Shown here one piece after another: positions 1-9,438 of a stretch of DNA of 64,000 bases (within the stretch, counting starts at the first letter, position 1; each line of letters opens with the position of its first letter). The translations under genes and the position numbers were made by a program. Origin of the DNA: Acidobacteriota bacterium (GTDB lineage Bacteria > Acidobacteriota > Terriglobia > Terriglobales > Acidobacteriaceae); NCBI GenBank assembly GCA_003225055.1, contig QIAU01000149.1, positions 26,920 through 90,919 of the forward strand, given 5' to 3'. A model generated the notes under the pieces. It made no database searches and had not been told where the DNA came from. It saw only the letters and a program-made list of their open reading frames with translations.

Positions 1-2
1 TT

Positions 3-200
3 CCAACTCTCATCCTTCACGGCGACGACGACCAAATCGTCCCGATCGGCGCGTCGGCCATGCTGTCATCGAAGCTGGTCAAAGGGGCGACGCTGAAGGT
101 CTACCCAGGTGCGCCGCACGGCATGTGTTCGACTCTGAAAGATCAGGTCAACGCAGAGTTGTTTGCGTTTCTCGGACGAAGCCAGGAGGCGGCGGCATAG
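3..200 (+). CDS. alpha/beta-hydrolase, C-terminal end (partial)
   Basis: Open from the left edge, so only the last 65 residues are present. The frame reads [18 protein letters not shown], then APHGM, ending [10 protein letters not shown]. The HGDDDQIVP block is the strand carrying the catalytic Asp of the alpha/beta-hydrolase fold, and the His of APHGM is the expected catalytic His. This tail is typical of non-heme chloroperoxidase/arylesterase-like hydrolases of about 270-280 aa. The nucleophile elbow lies outside the window, so the substrate cannot be inferred. Confidence 0.8.
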   Translation, partial: PTLILHGDDDQIVPIGASAMLSSKLVKGATLKVYPGAPHGMCSTLKDQVNAELFAFLGRSQEAAA

Positions 201-278
201 CAGGTTGCTTCTCGACGGCCAAGGATCGAGGGATCAACGATCGACGGGTAAAGGATCGACGGATAGAAGAGCGGGTGT

Positions 279-716
279 TTGTTGACAACCCACCACCAAG
301 AAGCTGAGCAGTGTTTTGTGAGGGCGCTGGAGGAATCCCCTCGAAACCCAGACTGGTTTCGGGGAATGGGTTCGGTCCTGGACCCGGCGCAGTGTGATCA
401 AGACCGCAATTCGCGGCGTCTTCCCAGATCCTGCGGGGACCAGGAAACGTCCGATCCGTGGTGGGAGGAACCAAGTGAAACAGGGGCAGGTGCCACAATC
501 GATGCCATAACCCAACTTGCCCCGGTGGATCGGTTCGTGTTTGTGATGTAGGTTCGGGAAGGTTATTCCACCAAAGAGTGCTCTCTCTGGCCGGATTGTG
601 CTATGGAGACTGTCATCCAGGCGAGAACGCACGCCCGGGATGAACTCCGGTTGCTTCACCGAGTTGTTTCCAGCGAAGTGGTCGGAGCTTCCAACTGCCT
701 GAGAGCGACAGCGTGA
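279..716 (+). pseudogene. sigma-70 region-4-like protein, broken by an in-frame amber codon
   Basis: One reading frame runs through this stretch with a single TAG at 549-551. Before it the frame gives APVDRFVFVM; after it, VREGYSTKECSLW and ETVIQARTHARDELR. Together these resemble the helix-turn-helix end of small sigma-70-like proteins (a 'leucine-rich, RFVFVM, EGYS, EC, L' pattern followed by an arginine-rich helix). There is no good ribosome binding site and the N-terminal part is not recognisable. It is most likely a relic. The assignment rests on pattern memory and is tentative. Confidence 0.35.
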
Positions 717-1174
717 CTCTGGATTTGAAGATAGAGGTAGTGCTCACGGCAGCCGCCAGGGGAAGAACGGGTCTCCCATTTGGTTTGAGAGTTCCGAATT
801 TCTAAGCCGCCCTGTTCGAGTTGGAGGCTTCGCTGTGGCCACTGCTCGCATCGCGCCTGCGCACCCGCTCGGCTGAAAACCGAGTGGCCGAAGTAGGGAA
901 CTGGCGCTCCGGCGATCCCTCTGGCGTTGGCTCATGCTTTGGCCGTCACCCACAACTCGAACTCGTGAAAGGGAGGAAGAATCGAGCCCGGTTATGGGAG
1001 CGGTGCGGACATCGGCCCAATTCGCCCGAGGTAAATTCCTGCCCCTTTCGAGTCGTTCCCGAGATCTGCTGCATCCATTGTAGGAATAACCGATCTGGGA
1101 ATAATCGACAAGCGACAGATCTCGCAGCTTCGCCAGCGTCAGGAAAGTCCGTTTGGTGATCGGAGGTGATTGCA
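717..1174. other. intergenic region upstream of the efflux operon
   Basis: No frame here resembles a protein family. Open frames on both strands are short or low in coding character. The last 15 bases contain the GGAGG ribosome binding site (1162-1166) of the efflux adaptor. The promoter of the efflux operon is presumably here, but I see no convincing -35/-10 pair. Confidence 0.5.
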
Positions 1175-2329
1175 ATGTCACTCATAGCGTCGGCACACCA
1201 TAACGCCATTAAGCTACTGCTCCTTGGCGGTTTTCTCCTGTTTCTCGCTGGCTGCGGCGGCAGCAAAGCGGCGCCAGCTCCTCCCCTGCCGGTCGTAGAA
1301 GTGGCCACCGTGGTGCAGCAAGACACGCCGATTTACAGCGAATGGGTGGCAATTCTGGACGGATACGTGAACGCGCAGATCCAGCCTCACGTTGCCGGAT
1401 ACATCATCGAACAAAACTACAAAGAAGGATCGGTGGTGAGAAAGGGCGATGTCCTCTTTGAGATCGATCCTCGTCCGTTCAAGGCCGCTCTCGACCAAGC
1501 CAAGGCCCAGCTCGCACAGGCCGAGGCACAGCTTGGCAAAGCCAGTCTCGATGTCGAGCGAGACACGCCGTTAGCCGAAGCGCGCGCCATCGCCCGAAGC
1601 CAACTCGATACCGAGATCCAGGCGAAGCTCGGCACGCAGGCTTTGGTCGAGGCCGCGAACGCGAATGTCGAGCAGGCTCAACTCAATCTAGAGTGGACCA
1701 AAGTAACGTCCCTCGTCAGCGGGATTGCGGGCATGGCGCAAGTGCAGATCGGAAACCTTGTCGGACCGAATTCAGTCCTCACTTCGGTATCGCAAGTCGA
1801 CCCGATCAAAGCCTATTTCACGGTGAGTGAGCAGCAGTTCACGGATTTCCACCGCAGATTTCCTACCCAGGCGAGCGTCGAGGAACAGCGCCGGCACATG
1901 CCTCTCGAACTGCTGCTGGCCGACGGCAGCGTCTATGAGCGGCCTGGCACGATCTACTTTGCCGACCGCGAGGTAAACCCGGCTACCGGGGCCATACGGA
2001 TTGCGGGCGTCTTTCCGAATCCCAGCAATCTCCTTCGTCCGGGCGGTTACGGGCGCGTCCGCGCATCGGCGAAGACGCAGAATGGCGCCTTGCTGGTTCC
2101 GCAGAGAGCCGTGATTGAGCTGCAGGGAAGTCGGCAAGTCGCCGTCGTGGGCAGCGACGACAAGATCAGCATCCGCCCGGTCACGGTGGGAGAACGAATC
2201 GGCAACTTGTGGATCGTCACCGAAGGGCTGAAGGCCGGTGAACGCGTCGTGGTCGAGGGCCTGATGAAGGTTCGAGACGGCACGCCTGTGAAAGTGGTCT
2301 CCGTCGCCTTTGCCAAGGCAGGAGGCTAG
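1175..2329 (+). CDS. RND efflux periplasmic adaptor lipoprotein (AcrA/MexA type)
   Basis: A 384-aa membrane-fusion protein that bridges the inner-membrane RND pump and the outer-membrane channel. The start at 1175 is preceded by GGAGG at 1162-1166. An upstream in-frame GTG at 1166 lies on that ribosome binding site and is unlikely. Residues 1-27 are a lipoprotein signal ending in LAGC, so the mature protein is lipid-anchored at Cys27. The two lipoyl half-motifs (HVAGYI, VRKGDVLFEIDP) bracket an alpha-helical hairpin rich in Ala/Gln, followed by beta-barrel and membrane-proximal domains. Family length is about 370-400 aa. It sits first in a three-gene operon, 4 bases before the pump gene. Confidence 0.95.
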   Translation: MSLIASAHHNAIKLLLLGGFLLFLAGCGGSKAAPAPPLPVVEVATVVQQDTPIYSEWVAILDGYVNAQIQPHVAGYIIEQNYKEGSVVRKGDVLFEIDPRPFKAALDQAKAQLAQAEAQLGKASLDVERDTPLAEARAIARSQLDTEIQAKLGTQALVEAANANVEQAQLNLEWTKVTSLVSGIAGMAQVQIGNLVGPNSVLTSVSQVDPIKAYFTVSEQQFTDFHRRFPTQASVEEQRRHMPLELLLADGSVYERPGTIYFADREVNPATGAIRIAGVFPNPSNLLRPGGYGRVRASAKTQNGALLVPQRAVIELQGSRQVAVVGSDDKISIRPVTVGERIGNLWIVTEGLKAGERVVVEGLMKVRDGTPVKVVSVAFAKAGG

Positions 2330-2333
2330 CGCG

Positions 2334-5300
2334 ATGTCAAAGTTCTTCATCAACCGCCCCATCGTAGCCATCGTGATCTCGATGCTGACGGTACTCGTCG
2401 GCGCCATCACGATCGCCAGCCTTCCCATCTCGCAGTTCCCGGCAATCGCTCCCCCAGAAGTGCAGGTGCAGACGACCTATGTCGGCGCCGATGCACAAAC
2501 AGTGGAAGAGTCCGTCGCCACCCCGATCGAGCAGCAGATGAGCGGCGTGGACAACATGAACTACATGTACTCGGTGAACTCGTCGACCGGCGAGGTGAGG
2601 CTGATCGTCGATTACGACGTAAGAACCGATACTAATACGGACCTGATCCTCACCCAGATTCGGGAGACGCAAGCCGCCTCGCAGCTTCCGGCCGACGTCA
2701 CGAACTTTGGGGTGACGGTGCAAAAGACAGTCACTGCGCCGTTGATGTTGATCAGTCTCTATTCGCCCAGCGGTATCTATGACTCGAAGTTCCTGGCGAA
2801 CTACGCGTACATCAACCTGTACGATCAATTGAGCCGTGTTCCCGGAATTGGCAGCGTTCAGGTGTTTGGGGCCGGCAGGTATGCGATGCGATTGTGGGTC
2901 AAGCCGGACCAACTGGCCAGGCTCGCGATCACCGTGCCCGAGATCGTGGCAGCGATCCAGGCGCAGAATACGGTGAATCCAGCCGGTCAGATCGGCGGCG
3001 AGCCGGCACCCCAAGGTCAGGAATTCACCTACTCGGTCCGGGCACAGGGTCGACTGACTACGCCCGAGGAGTTCGAACAGATCGTTGTCCGCGCCGCGCC
3101 CGATGGTGGGATCGTACGGATCAAGGACGTCGCCCGCGTGGAGATGGGGGCGCAGGACTACACGGTCATCAGCCAATTGAATGGCAAACCGAGTGCGATC
3201 ATCGCGGTGTACCAATTGCCGGGTTCGAATGCCGTGCAGGCGGCAGACGGGGTCAAAAAACTTCTCGCTGAGCAAAGGCAGAGACTTCCTCAAGGCGTCA
3301 ATTACACCATCGCGCTCGACACGACGCGCGCAGTGACAGAAGGGATTAAGGAGATCGTCCAGACCTTGTTGATCGCCATTGTCCTGGTGATCATCGTGGT
3401 GTACATCTTCCTGCAGGGATGGCGCGCAACGCTCATCCCGCTCCTGGCTGTACCAGTTTCGCTGGTGGGGACCTTCGTCCTTTTTCCTCTGTTTGGCTTT
3501 TCCATCAACACTCTTTCGCTGTTCGGTCTCGTGCTGGCCATAGGACTGGTTGTAGACGATGCCATTGTGGTGGTGGAGGCGGTTGAGCATCACATCGAAG
3601 AGGGTATGTTGCCGAAAGATGCGACATTCAAGGCAATGGAGGAGATCTCGGGGCCGGTGGTGGGCATCGCTCTGGTGCTTTCCGCGGTCTTCGTCCCTAC
3701 AGCATTCATCCCGGGAATCACCGGGCGCCTTTATCAGCAGTTCGCCGTGACGATCGCCATCTCCGTCATTCTTTCTGCCTTCAATGCTCTGACATTAAGC
3801 CCTGCTCTCTCGGCGCTGCTGCTGCGGCCGCGTGAGAACCGTGGCGGTCTGCTGCGTAAATTTTTTGATTGGTTCAACCGGCTCTTCACGCGGGCGACCG
3901 ATAACTATGTACGAATCGCCGGCGCGCTCATCCGCAAGAGCGCTATAGCCTTCGTGTTGCTTGTTGCGTGCGGAGTCTTTGCGGGCTTCTTCGCCGCCAA
4001 GCTGCCCTCGAGCTTTCTTCCGGACGAGGACCAAGGCTACATGTACATGAACCTCCAGCTGCCTAGCGCCTCATCGCTGCAAAGGACCGAGGCCACCGCA
4101 CGTGAGATCGAGGAAGTACTCGCCAGCACCCCCGGTATCGAATCGACGGTCAGTGTTGCCGGATTCAGCCTGCTGAGTCTTACCCGGTCGAGTTACAGCG
4201 CCTTCTTCTTCGTTACCTTGAAGGAATGGAAGGACCGCCAGAAAAGGGAGGAGCAGTATCAGTTTATCCGGCAGAGTGTGAACCAGAAACTTGCCGGTCT
4301 TCGGCAGGGTATTGCGTTTTCGTTCTCTCCTCCGGCGATTCCTGGCGTGGGAACTTCCGGGGGCGTTACCTTCGTTCTCGAGGACCGCTCAGGAAAGGAC
4401 GTGGGATTTCTTGCCGACCATGTGAACAGGTTCCTTGCGGCAGCCCGCAAGCGTCCGGAACTCGCCTCTGTCAATACCACCTTCCTCCCCAGAGTGCCGC
4501 AGCAATTCATCACTGTTGACCGGGACAAAGTACTCAAGCAGGGCGTTGACATCAAGGACGTTTATCGGACGATCCAGGCGTTCATGGGAGGATCGTTCAT
4601 CAACTATTTCAACCGTTTCGGCCGCCAGTGGCAGGTGTATGTCGAAGCTGAAGGCGCCTATCGCGGCCGCGCGGAAAACGTCGGACAGTTCTACGTCAGG
4701 AATCGTACAGGAGATATGGTTCCTCTGTCGGCGCTGACAAGGTTCGAATCGCGTTCCGGTCCTGAATTCACAATGCGCTATAACCTCTACCGGGCGGCGC
4801 AGATCTTTGCGGGTGCCGCGCCCGGCTACAGCTCAGCGCAGGCTATGGCAGCGCTGGAAGATGTGTTCGCGCAGAGCATGCCCCCGGAAATGGGTTTTGA
4901 CTACATGGGCATGTCGTTCCAAGAGAAGAAGGCCCAGGAAGGCGTACCTCCGTCAATGATCTTTGGGTTTTCACTCCTGGTGGTGTTTCTCATCCTCGCG
5001 GCACTCTACGAGAGTTGGTCATTGCCATTCAGCGTTCTGTTGAGCACCCCGGTTGCTGTCTTCGGCGCCTTTACCGTTCTTTGGCTACGTCGCGTCCTGC
5101 TCGGTTTCTTCTTGCCTCCCTACATGGTCCAGATCGAGAACGATGTGTACTCACAGATCGGGCTCGTGATGCTGATCGGACTGGCAGCAAAAAACGCTAT
5201 TCTGATCGTTGAGTTCGCAAAAGAGGCCAACGAGAAAGGGCAGCCTCTCAGAGAGGCAGCGCTTGCGGCGGCAAGATTGCGGTTGCGGCCCATCCTGATG

Positions 5301-5534
5301 ACCTCCTTCGCGTTTGTGCTCGGGTGCGTGCCGCTTTGGACCGCAAGCGGAGCTGGATCGGTCGCGCGGCAGATCATGGGTACGACGGTGATCGGAGGAA
5401 TGTTGGCAGCTACCTTGATCGCCGTGTTCATTATTCCCGTGCTGTTCGTGGTTGTAGAAAAACTTTCGCAGAGGAAACCAGCCATGACGGTTGCGCCTGC
5501 GGTATCCCCCCTACCGGCGCGGGGAGATGATTGA
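2334..5534 (+). CDS. RND multidrug efflux permease (AcrB/MexB type, HAE1)
   Basis: A 1066-aa inner-membrane proton-drug antiporter, full length for the HAE1 family. It begins MSKFFINRP, the hallmark N-terminus, after an AGGAGG site at about 2319-2325. The proton-relay acids are visible in the fourth membrane helix (VVDDAIVVVE, Asp408/Asp409), and the partner Lys in GLAAKNAIL is Lys953. Two large periplasmic loops and 12 membrane segments are arranged as in AcrB. Substrates cannot be read from sequence; family members export lipophilic drugs, dyes and detergents. It is followed, with only one intervening base, by the outer-membrane factor start. No local regulator (TetR/MarR) is visible. Confidence 0.97.
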   Translation: MSKFFINRPIVAIVISMLTVLVGAITIASLPISQFPAIAPPEVQVQTTYVGADAQTVEESVATPIEQQMSGVDNMNYMYSVNSSTGEVRLIVDYDVRTDTNTDLILTQIRETQAASQLPADVTNFGVTVQKTVTAPLMLISLYSPSGIYDSKFLANYAYINLYDQLSRVPGIGSVQVFGAGRYAMRLWVKPDQLARLAITVPEIVAAIQAQNTVNPAGQIGGEPAPQGQEFTYSVRAQGRLTTPEEFEQIVVRAAPDGGIVRIKDVARVEMGAQDYTVISQLNGKPSAIIAVYQLPGSNAVQAADGVKKLLAEQRQRLPQGVNYTIALDTTRAVTEGIKEIVQTLLIAIVLVIIVVYIFLQGWRATLIPLLAVPVSLVGTFVLFPLFGFSINTLSLFGLVLAIGLVVDDAIVVVEAVEHHIEEGMLPKDATFKAMEEISGPVVGIALVLSAVFVPTAFIPGITGRLYQQFAVTIAISVILSAFNALTLSPALSALLLRPRENRGGLLRKFFDWFNRLFTRATDNYVRIAGALIRKSAIAFVLLVACGVFAGFFAAKLPSSFLPDEDQGYMYMNLQLPSASSLQRTEATAREIEEVLASTPGIESTVSVAGFSLLSLTRSSYSAFFFVTLKEWKDRQKREEQYQFIRQSVNQKLAGLRQGIAFSFSPPAIPGVGTSGGVTFVLEDRSGKDVGFLADHVNRFLAAARKRPELASVNTTFLPRVPQQFITVDRDKVLKQGVDIKDVYRTIQAFMGGSFINYFNRFGRQWQVYVEAEGAYRGRAENVGQFYVRNRTGDMVPLSALTRFESRSGPEFTMRYNLYRAAQIFAGAAPGYSSAQAMAALEDVFAQSMPPEMGFDYMGMSFQEKKAQEGVPPSMIFGFSLLVVFLILAALYESWSLPFSVLLSTPVAVFGAFTVLWLRRVLLGFFLPPYMVQIENDVYSQIGLVMLIGLAAKNAILIVEFAKEANEKGQPLREAALAAARLRLRPILMTSFAFVLGCVPLWTASGAGSVARQIMGTTVIGGMLAATLIAVFIIPVLFVVVEKLSQRKPAMTVAPAVSPLPARGDD

Positions 5535-5535
5535 A

Positions 5536-6936
5536 ATGAACGCAAGAAAAGCCACATTCGGCGTTGTTTTTTTCGCCCTTTTGTCCGTGGGGTGTGCGGT
5601 AGGGCCCAATTACAAGAAGCCAGCGGTGCCCGTGCCTCCCGAATACAGGGGTCTATCACCGGACCAGGCGGGCAAGAGCGAAGTGGCTTCGTTCGGCGAT
5701 CAGAAATGGTGGGATGCATTCCAGGACGAGACTTTGAGCGACCTCATCCGGACGGCTCTGAAGCAGAACTATGATGTGGGGATCGCAGCAGCCAGGATCC
5801 TTGAGGCGCGGGCGGCGCTCGGCATTTCGCGAGCAGACCAGCTGCCATCGGTCGCGGCAGGCGCATCCGCAACCAATGAACGCTTCCCCCGGACCGTCGC
5901 GGCTCCCAGTGTCGAGACCAGCGCGAACCAGATAAGTCTGGCGCTCGCATGGGAGCTGGATTTTTGGGGAAAATTCCGGCGAGCGACAGAGTCTGCCCGG
6001 GCCAATCTGCTCTCGCAGGAATGGGCGCAGCGTCAAGTCATCAGTTCGCTGGTGGGCGATGTTGCCAGCACCTATTTTCAGTTGCGCGAATTGGACCTCG
6101 AACTAGAGATCTCACGCCAGACGCTTGCCTCTCGCAAGGACTCGTTGCGACTGACCGAGCTCCTGGCTAATGGTGGTGCCACCTCCATGCTCGATGTGCG
6201 ACAGGCCGAGCAGTTGGTGTATACCGCGGCGGCCTCCATCCCGGACCTTGAGCGGCGGATCGAGCAGCAGGAGAACTTCATCAGCATTCTTCTCGGCAAG
6301 AATCCTCAAGCTATCGCTCGCGGAAGGAAGCTCGTCGATCAGCCCCATGCGCTGGAAGTTCCCGCGGGACTTGCGTCATCTCTGCTGGAGCGTCGCCCCG
6401 ACATCCGCCAAGCGGAGCAGCAATTGATCGCTGCTAAGGCCCAGATCGGTGTCGCCAAAGCCGGCTACTTTCCCCAGATCTCATTGACCGCCTCCGGCGG
6501 ATATCAGAGCTCCGCCCTGACTGGCCTGTTCGCGGGCCCGGCAGGGCTTTGGACATTTGGCGGCAGCGCGGTCCAGCCGGTGTTTGAAGGTGGCAGAATC
6601 CGGAATCGGGTGCGGTTCGCCCGGGCCCGCGCTGAAGAAGCCACGTTGCTCTACCAGCGTACCGTGCAGCAGGCGTTTCGAGATGTTTCCGATGCGCTGG
6701 TTGGATACCGCAAGAGCCAGGAGTTCCGTATCCAGCAAGAACAGCTGACACATGCGGCCGAAGAAGCGACCAAATTGTCGAATATGAGGTACAAGGGCGG
6801 CGCGACGAGTTACCTGGAGGTACTCGACAGCGACACCAGATATTTCGCGGCTCAGCTCAATCTGGCACAGGCGGAGTTGAACGAACTGCGAGCATTCGTG
6901 GGACTTTACAGTGCCCTGGGTGGCGGATGGGAATGA
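5536..6936 (+). CDS. RND efflux outer-membrane channel lipoprotein (OprM/NodT family)
   Basis: A 466-aa TolC-like outer-membrane factor completing the tripartite pump. I chose the start at 5536 because GGGGAGA at 5521-5527 is well spaced from it; the in-frame ATG at 5527 would have no room for a ribosome binding site. The N-terminus has a lipobox (LSVGC) followed by AVGPNYKKP, the classic NodT-type motif. Two outer-membrane efflux repeats follow, with the expected conserved RPDIRQAEQQL, ISLTASGG and SYLEVLDS segments. The gene is translationally linked to the pump. Confidence 0.96.
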   Translation: MNARKATFGVVFFALLSVGCAVGPNYKKPAVPVPPEYRGLSPDQAGKSEVASFGDQKWWDAFQDETLSDLIRTALKQNYDVGIAAARILEARAALGISRADQLPSVAAGASATNERFPRTVAAPSVETSANQISLALAWELDFWGKFRRATESARANLLSQEWAQRQVISSLVGDVASTYFQLRELDLELEISRQTLASRKDSLRLTELLANGGATSMLDVRQAEQLVYTAAASIPDLERRIEQQENFISILLGKNPQAIARGRKLVDQPHALEVPAGLASSLLERRPDIRQAEQQLIAAKAQIGVAKAGYFPQISLTASGGYQSSALTGLFAGPAGLWTFGGSAVQPVFEGGRIRNRVRFARARAEEATLLYQRTVQQAFRDVSDALVGYRKSQEFRIQQEQLTHAAEEATKLSNMRYKGGATSYLEVLDSDTRYFAAQLNLAQAELNELRAFVGLYSALGGGWE

Positions 6937-7097
6937 GCTCTCCAGCCCGATCGGGTTAATGAGGGTTGGGCATCGGGAGCTGCTCGGGCAGCAAGATGTG
7001 CCCGGATCTGGTATGCGTACCCCTCTTTCTTGACCGAACGCGTCGAAACAAAACGAAGGGTACGTACGCATCAGAAAAACTGACTGCGGAGTTGGCA

Positions 7098-8096
7098 ATG
7101 CTGATTGCAGGCGACATCGGCGGTACAAAAACCGACCTGGCGATCTACTCGATCGAATCCGGACCGCACGCGCCACTGGCTCAGACTGAAGTTCATAGTC
7201 GGGACTATCCCAGCCTGCAGGCCATGGTCGCCGAGTTTCTCGCTCAGGTGAAGGTGTCCGTGGACGCGGCCTCTTTTGACGTCGCTGGGCCAGTCATCGA
7301 TGGGCATGTGAAAACGACGAACTTGCCCTGGGTAATGGATGAAAGCTCGCTTGCCAAGGACTTGAATCTCAAGTCTGTCCATCTCATGAACGACCTGGAG
7401 GCGGTCGCACGGGCAGTGCCCGTCTTGCGGATGCTCGACCTGCTTACGCTCAACGAAGGGGAACCGGTCCTGAACGGCCCGATCGCGATCATCGCGCCGG
7501 GGACGGGTTTGGGCGAATCATTTCTCACCTGGAATGGCTCCAAGTACCTGGCACACAGCTCTGAGGGTGGCCACTCGGATTTCGCCCCGGCGGACGTGCG
7601 GCAAATTCATCTGCTTGAATACCTGCTGCCCCGTTTCGGTCACGTCGGGGTCGAACGGGTCTGTTCCGGAATCGGCGTCCCCAATATTTATGACTATCTT
7701 CAGCACGAAGAGGGACTACCGGAAACGCCCGAATTTGCTCAATTGATCGCCTCCGCCAACGATCCCACGAAAGCAATCGTAGATGCCGCCTTGCACCCGG
7801 ACCATCCAAGCGAATTGTGCCGGGCCACCATTGACATGTTGGTTTCGATTCTTGCTAGCGAAGCGGGCAATCTCGCGCTGAAGGTTTTCGCGACCGGCGG
7901 AATCTACCTGGCCGGCGGTATCTCCCTGCACCTGTTGGATGCGCTCGAGAAGCCGGCCTTCCTGCAGGCGTTTACCAAAAAGGGCCGCTTCCAGGACCTG
8001 ATGGGGCGCATTCCCATTCACGTCATCACCACACGCGCGGCGTTGCTTGGAGCTGCGATTTATGGGCTGGAGAGCCTGAAAGATCACAAGGAGTAG
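7098..8096 (+). CDS. glk: glucokinase
   Basis: A 332-aa ATP-dependent glucokinase phosphorylating glucose to glucose-6-phosphate. The frame is open further upstream, but the ATG at 7098 puts the nucleotide-binding motif GDIGGTKTD at residues 5-13, as in the family. Further landmarks are the NLPWV substrate region, the MNDLEA motif with the catalytic Asp, and the IAPGTGLGE phosphate-binding loop. The length matches the bacterial Glk family (about 320-335 aa). It lies 3 bases before a histidine-phosphatase gene and heads the sugar-catabolism block. Glucose would come from outside or from the now-broken GH15 glucoamylase encoded downstream. Confidence 0.93.
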   Translation: MLIAGDIGGTKTDLAIYSIESGPHAPLAQTEVHSRDYPSLQAMVAEFLAQVKVSVDAASFDVAGPVIDGHVKTTNLPWVMDESSLAKDLNLKSVHLMNDLEAVARAVPVLRMLDLLTLNEGEPVLNGPIAIIAPGTGLGESFLTWNGSKYLAHSSEGGHSDFAPADVRQIHLLEYLLPRFGHVGVERVCSGIGVPNIYDYLQHEEGLPETPEFAQLIASANDPTKAIVDAALHPDHPSELCRATIDMLVSILASEAGNLALKVFATGGIYLAGGISLHLLDALEKPAFLQAFTKKGRFQDLMGRIPIHVITTRAALLGAAIYGLESLKDHKE

Positions 8097-8099
8097 GAA

Positions 8100-8735
8100 A
8101 TGAGCGCAACGTTTCCCATCATTTACCTGGCCAGACACGGCGAAACGGCTTGGACAATTACCGGCCAGCACACCGGCCTCACCGACCTGCCGCTTACCGA
8201 GCGCGGAGAGTCGAATGCGCGCAAGCTGGGTGAGCGGCTGAACGGGGCGACATTTGCAAAAGTATTCACCAGTCCTTTGCGGCGGGCTATGCGGACGTGC
8301 GAACTGGCCGGCTTCGGACCGGTCGCTGAGACCGACGTTGACTTGGTCGAATGGGATTATGGCGAATACGAGGGTCGCCGCACGGTTGACATCCTTCGAG
8401 AACGTCCGGACTGGCAGCTGTTCCGCGACGGCTGCCCGGGGGGTGAATCGCCAGAACAAGTCGCTACGCGGGCGGACCGGGTGGTGCAGCGAGTACGCAG
8501 GGTCACCGGGGACGTTCTGCTTTTCTCAAGCGCCCACTTTCTTAGAGTATTGGCCGCGCGTTGGATTGGGCTGGAAGCAATTTTTGGCCGATCGTTCATG
8601 CTAAGCACGGCCAGCCTGAGCGCCTTGAGCTATGAAAGCAAGGCCGATCAACCCGCGATCCAACTTTGGAACGATACTGGTCATGTACTAGCGTCAAAGG
8701 AGCAGCAAGCCTGCTCCGAGCACGTGACCGCATAG
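8100..8735 (+). CDS. histidine phosphatase superfamily protein (phosphoglycerate-mutase-like)
   Basis: A 211-aa member of the branch-1 histidine phosphatases. The N-terminal RHGET contains the phosphorylated His, SPLRRAMRT supplies the phosphate-binding Arg, the EWDYGEYEG motif holds the acid, and SSAHFLR supplies the second His. The length and the absence of the long insertion of true dPGM argue for a sugar-phosphate or phosphoglycerate phosphatase (SixA/CobC/GpmB-like) rather than cofactor-dependent mutase. It starts 3 bases after glk, so the two are probably co-transcribed. The next genes downstream are relics of zwf and pgl, so an ancestral role in hexose-phosphate metabolism is likely. 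The exact substrate is unknown. Confidence 0.85.
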   Translation: MSATFPIIYLARHGETAWTITGQHTGLTDLPLTERGESNARKLGERLNGATFAKVFTSPLRRAMRTCELAGFGPVAETDVDLVEWDYGEYEGRRTVDILRERPDWQLFRDGCPGGESPEQVATRADRVVQRVRRVTGDVLLFSSAHFLRVLAARWIGLEAIFGRSFMLSTASLSALSYESKADQPAIQLWNDTGHVLASKEQQACSEHVTA

Positions 8736-8756
8736 CAAAAGCGCGGCGCAGCCCGG

Positions 8757-9090
8757 CCTGACGCCACACTTCGCCTCAGTCCCGAGGTAACGATCGCCAT
8801 GGGGATGATGTCGCTGTCTCCGGGCGAAGGAGTCTCGCTTCAAACCGGTGAAATGGTGGCCAGCCGCTATCGGCGCGCCGATGAGATGGACGCTTACGAA
8901 CGTGGCCCTGAGAGCGGCGATGACAGGAGAGAGCACGCTGTGCCCGGGAGGATTACGTGGAAGAAGCGTGGCGCAGCGTGGCTCCTGGGTTGAAAAAGAA
9001 CACGCCGATCTATCCCTACGCGCCCGATACCTCGGGTCCTGAGGAAGTCGAGCGCGTGACCCCGCCCGGGGCTGGCAAAAGCCCAGCGTG
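8757..9090 (+). pseudogene. zwf: glucose-6-phosphate dehydrogenase, C-terminal relic
   Basis: Three frames together spell the last ~110 residues of a G6PD. Frame one gives LRLSPEVTIAMG and EMVASRYRRADEMDAYER. A shift gives AAMTGEST. A second shift gives REDYVEEAWRSVAPGLKK, then PIYPYAPDTSGPEEVERV. These match the family's C-terminal order (SPEV, EMVASR, DEMDAYER, DAM.G, VEEAW, P.YPY.PG.WGP). The N-terminal ~370 residues with the NADP and substrate sites are absent, and two frameshifts remain. It cannot encode an active enzyme. It lies between the histidine phosphatase and a pgl relic, as in intact zwf-pgl clusters. Confidence 0.75.
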
Positions 9091-9219
9091 GGCCAGGAAC
9101 CGTTTGCGGTCGCAAGCCAGGCCGCGTAAGCAGGAATTGGGTCCGCTCTCGACAAAGGTCGGGTTTTCGCCGGACGGAACGGCTTGGGAGGTGACAAGTC
9201 AGGATGGGGGAAGCGTACG

Positions 9220-9398
9220 ATGAAAATTAAAGGGCCGATGCTGATCGCCCGAGAAGGCGCTGCGCTCGCGGCTGAGGAGGCCAGGGCTGCGGTCCCAGGT
9301 CGCAGTTCCATCGTTATGGCCGTCAGCGGCGGGCCGCACCTCGTGGCTTAGCCTTCGTGCTCTAGCACGGGAAGAGGCGCCTTGGAACACTGTTCAGG
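9220..9398 (+). pseudogene. pgl: 6-phosphogluconolactonase, N-terminal relic with frameshift
   Basis: From the ATG at 9220 the frame reads AREGAALAAEEARAAV and SIVMAVSGG, the N-terminal signature of the DevB/Pgl family. It then hits a stop at 9349-9351. In another frame the match resumes at once with GRTSWLSLRALAREEAPWNTVQ, given here in overlapping pieces (GRTSWLSLRAL, AREEAPWNTVQ), the natural continuation of SGG(R/H)TPW. Homology ends at about 9398, just before the GH15 gene, so roughly 170 of 240 residues are missing. A frameshift plus truncation means no lactonase is made from this locus. Confidence 0.75.
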
Positions 9399-9438
9399 GA
9401 GCCATGGGAAAAGAGTCACAACGGAAAGGCAAATCTAC

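Noticed and set aside
744..1181. 145-codon minus-strand open frame upstream of the efflux operon
   Set aside because: No ribosome binding site, no family resemblance, and it overlaps the adaptor's start region.
2337..3593. 418-codon open frame on the minus strand
   Set aside because: It lies antisense to the unmistakable RND pump gene and its His/Arg/Asp-rich translation is a shadow of the high-GC coding strand.
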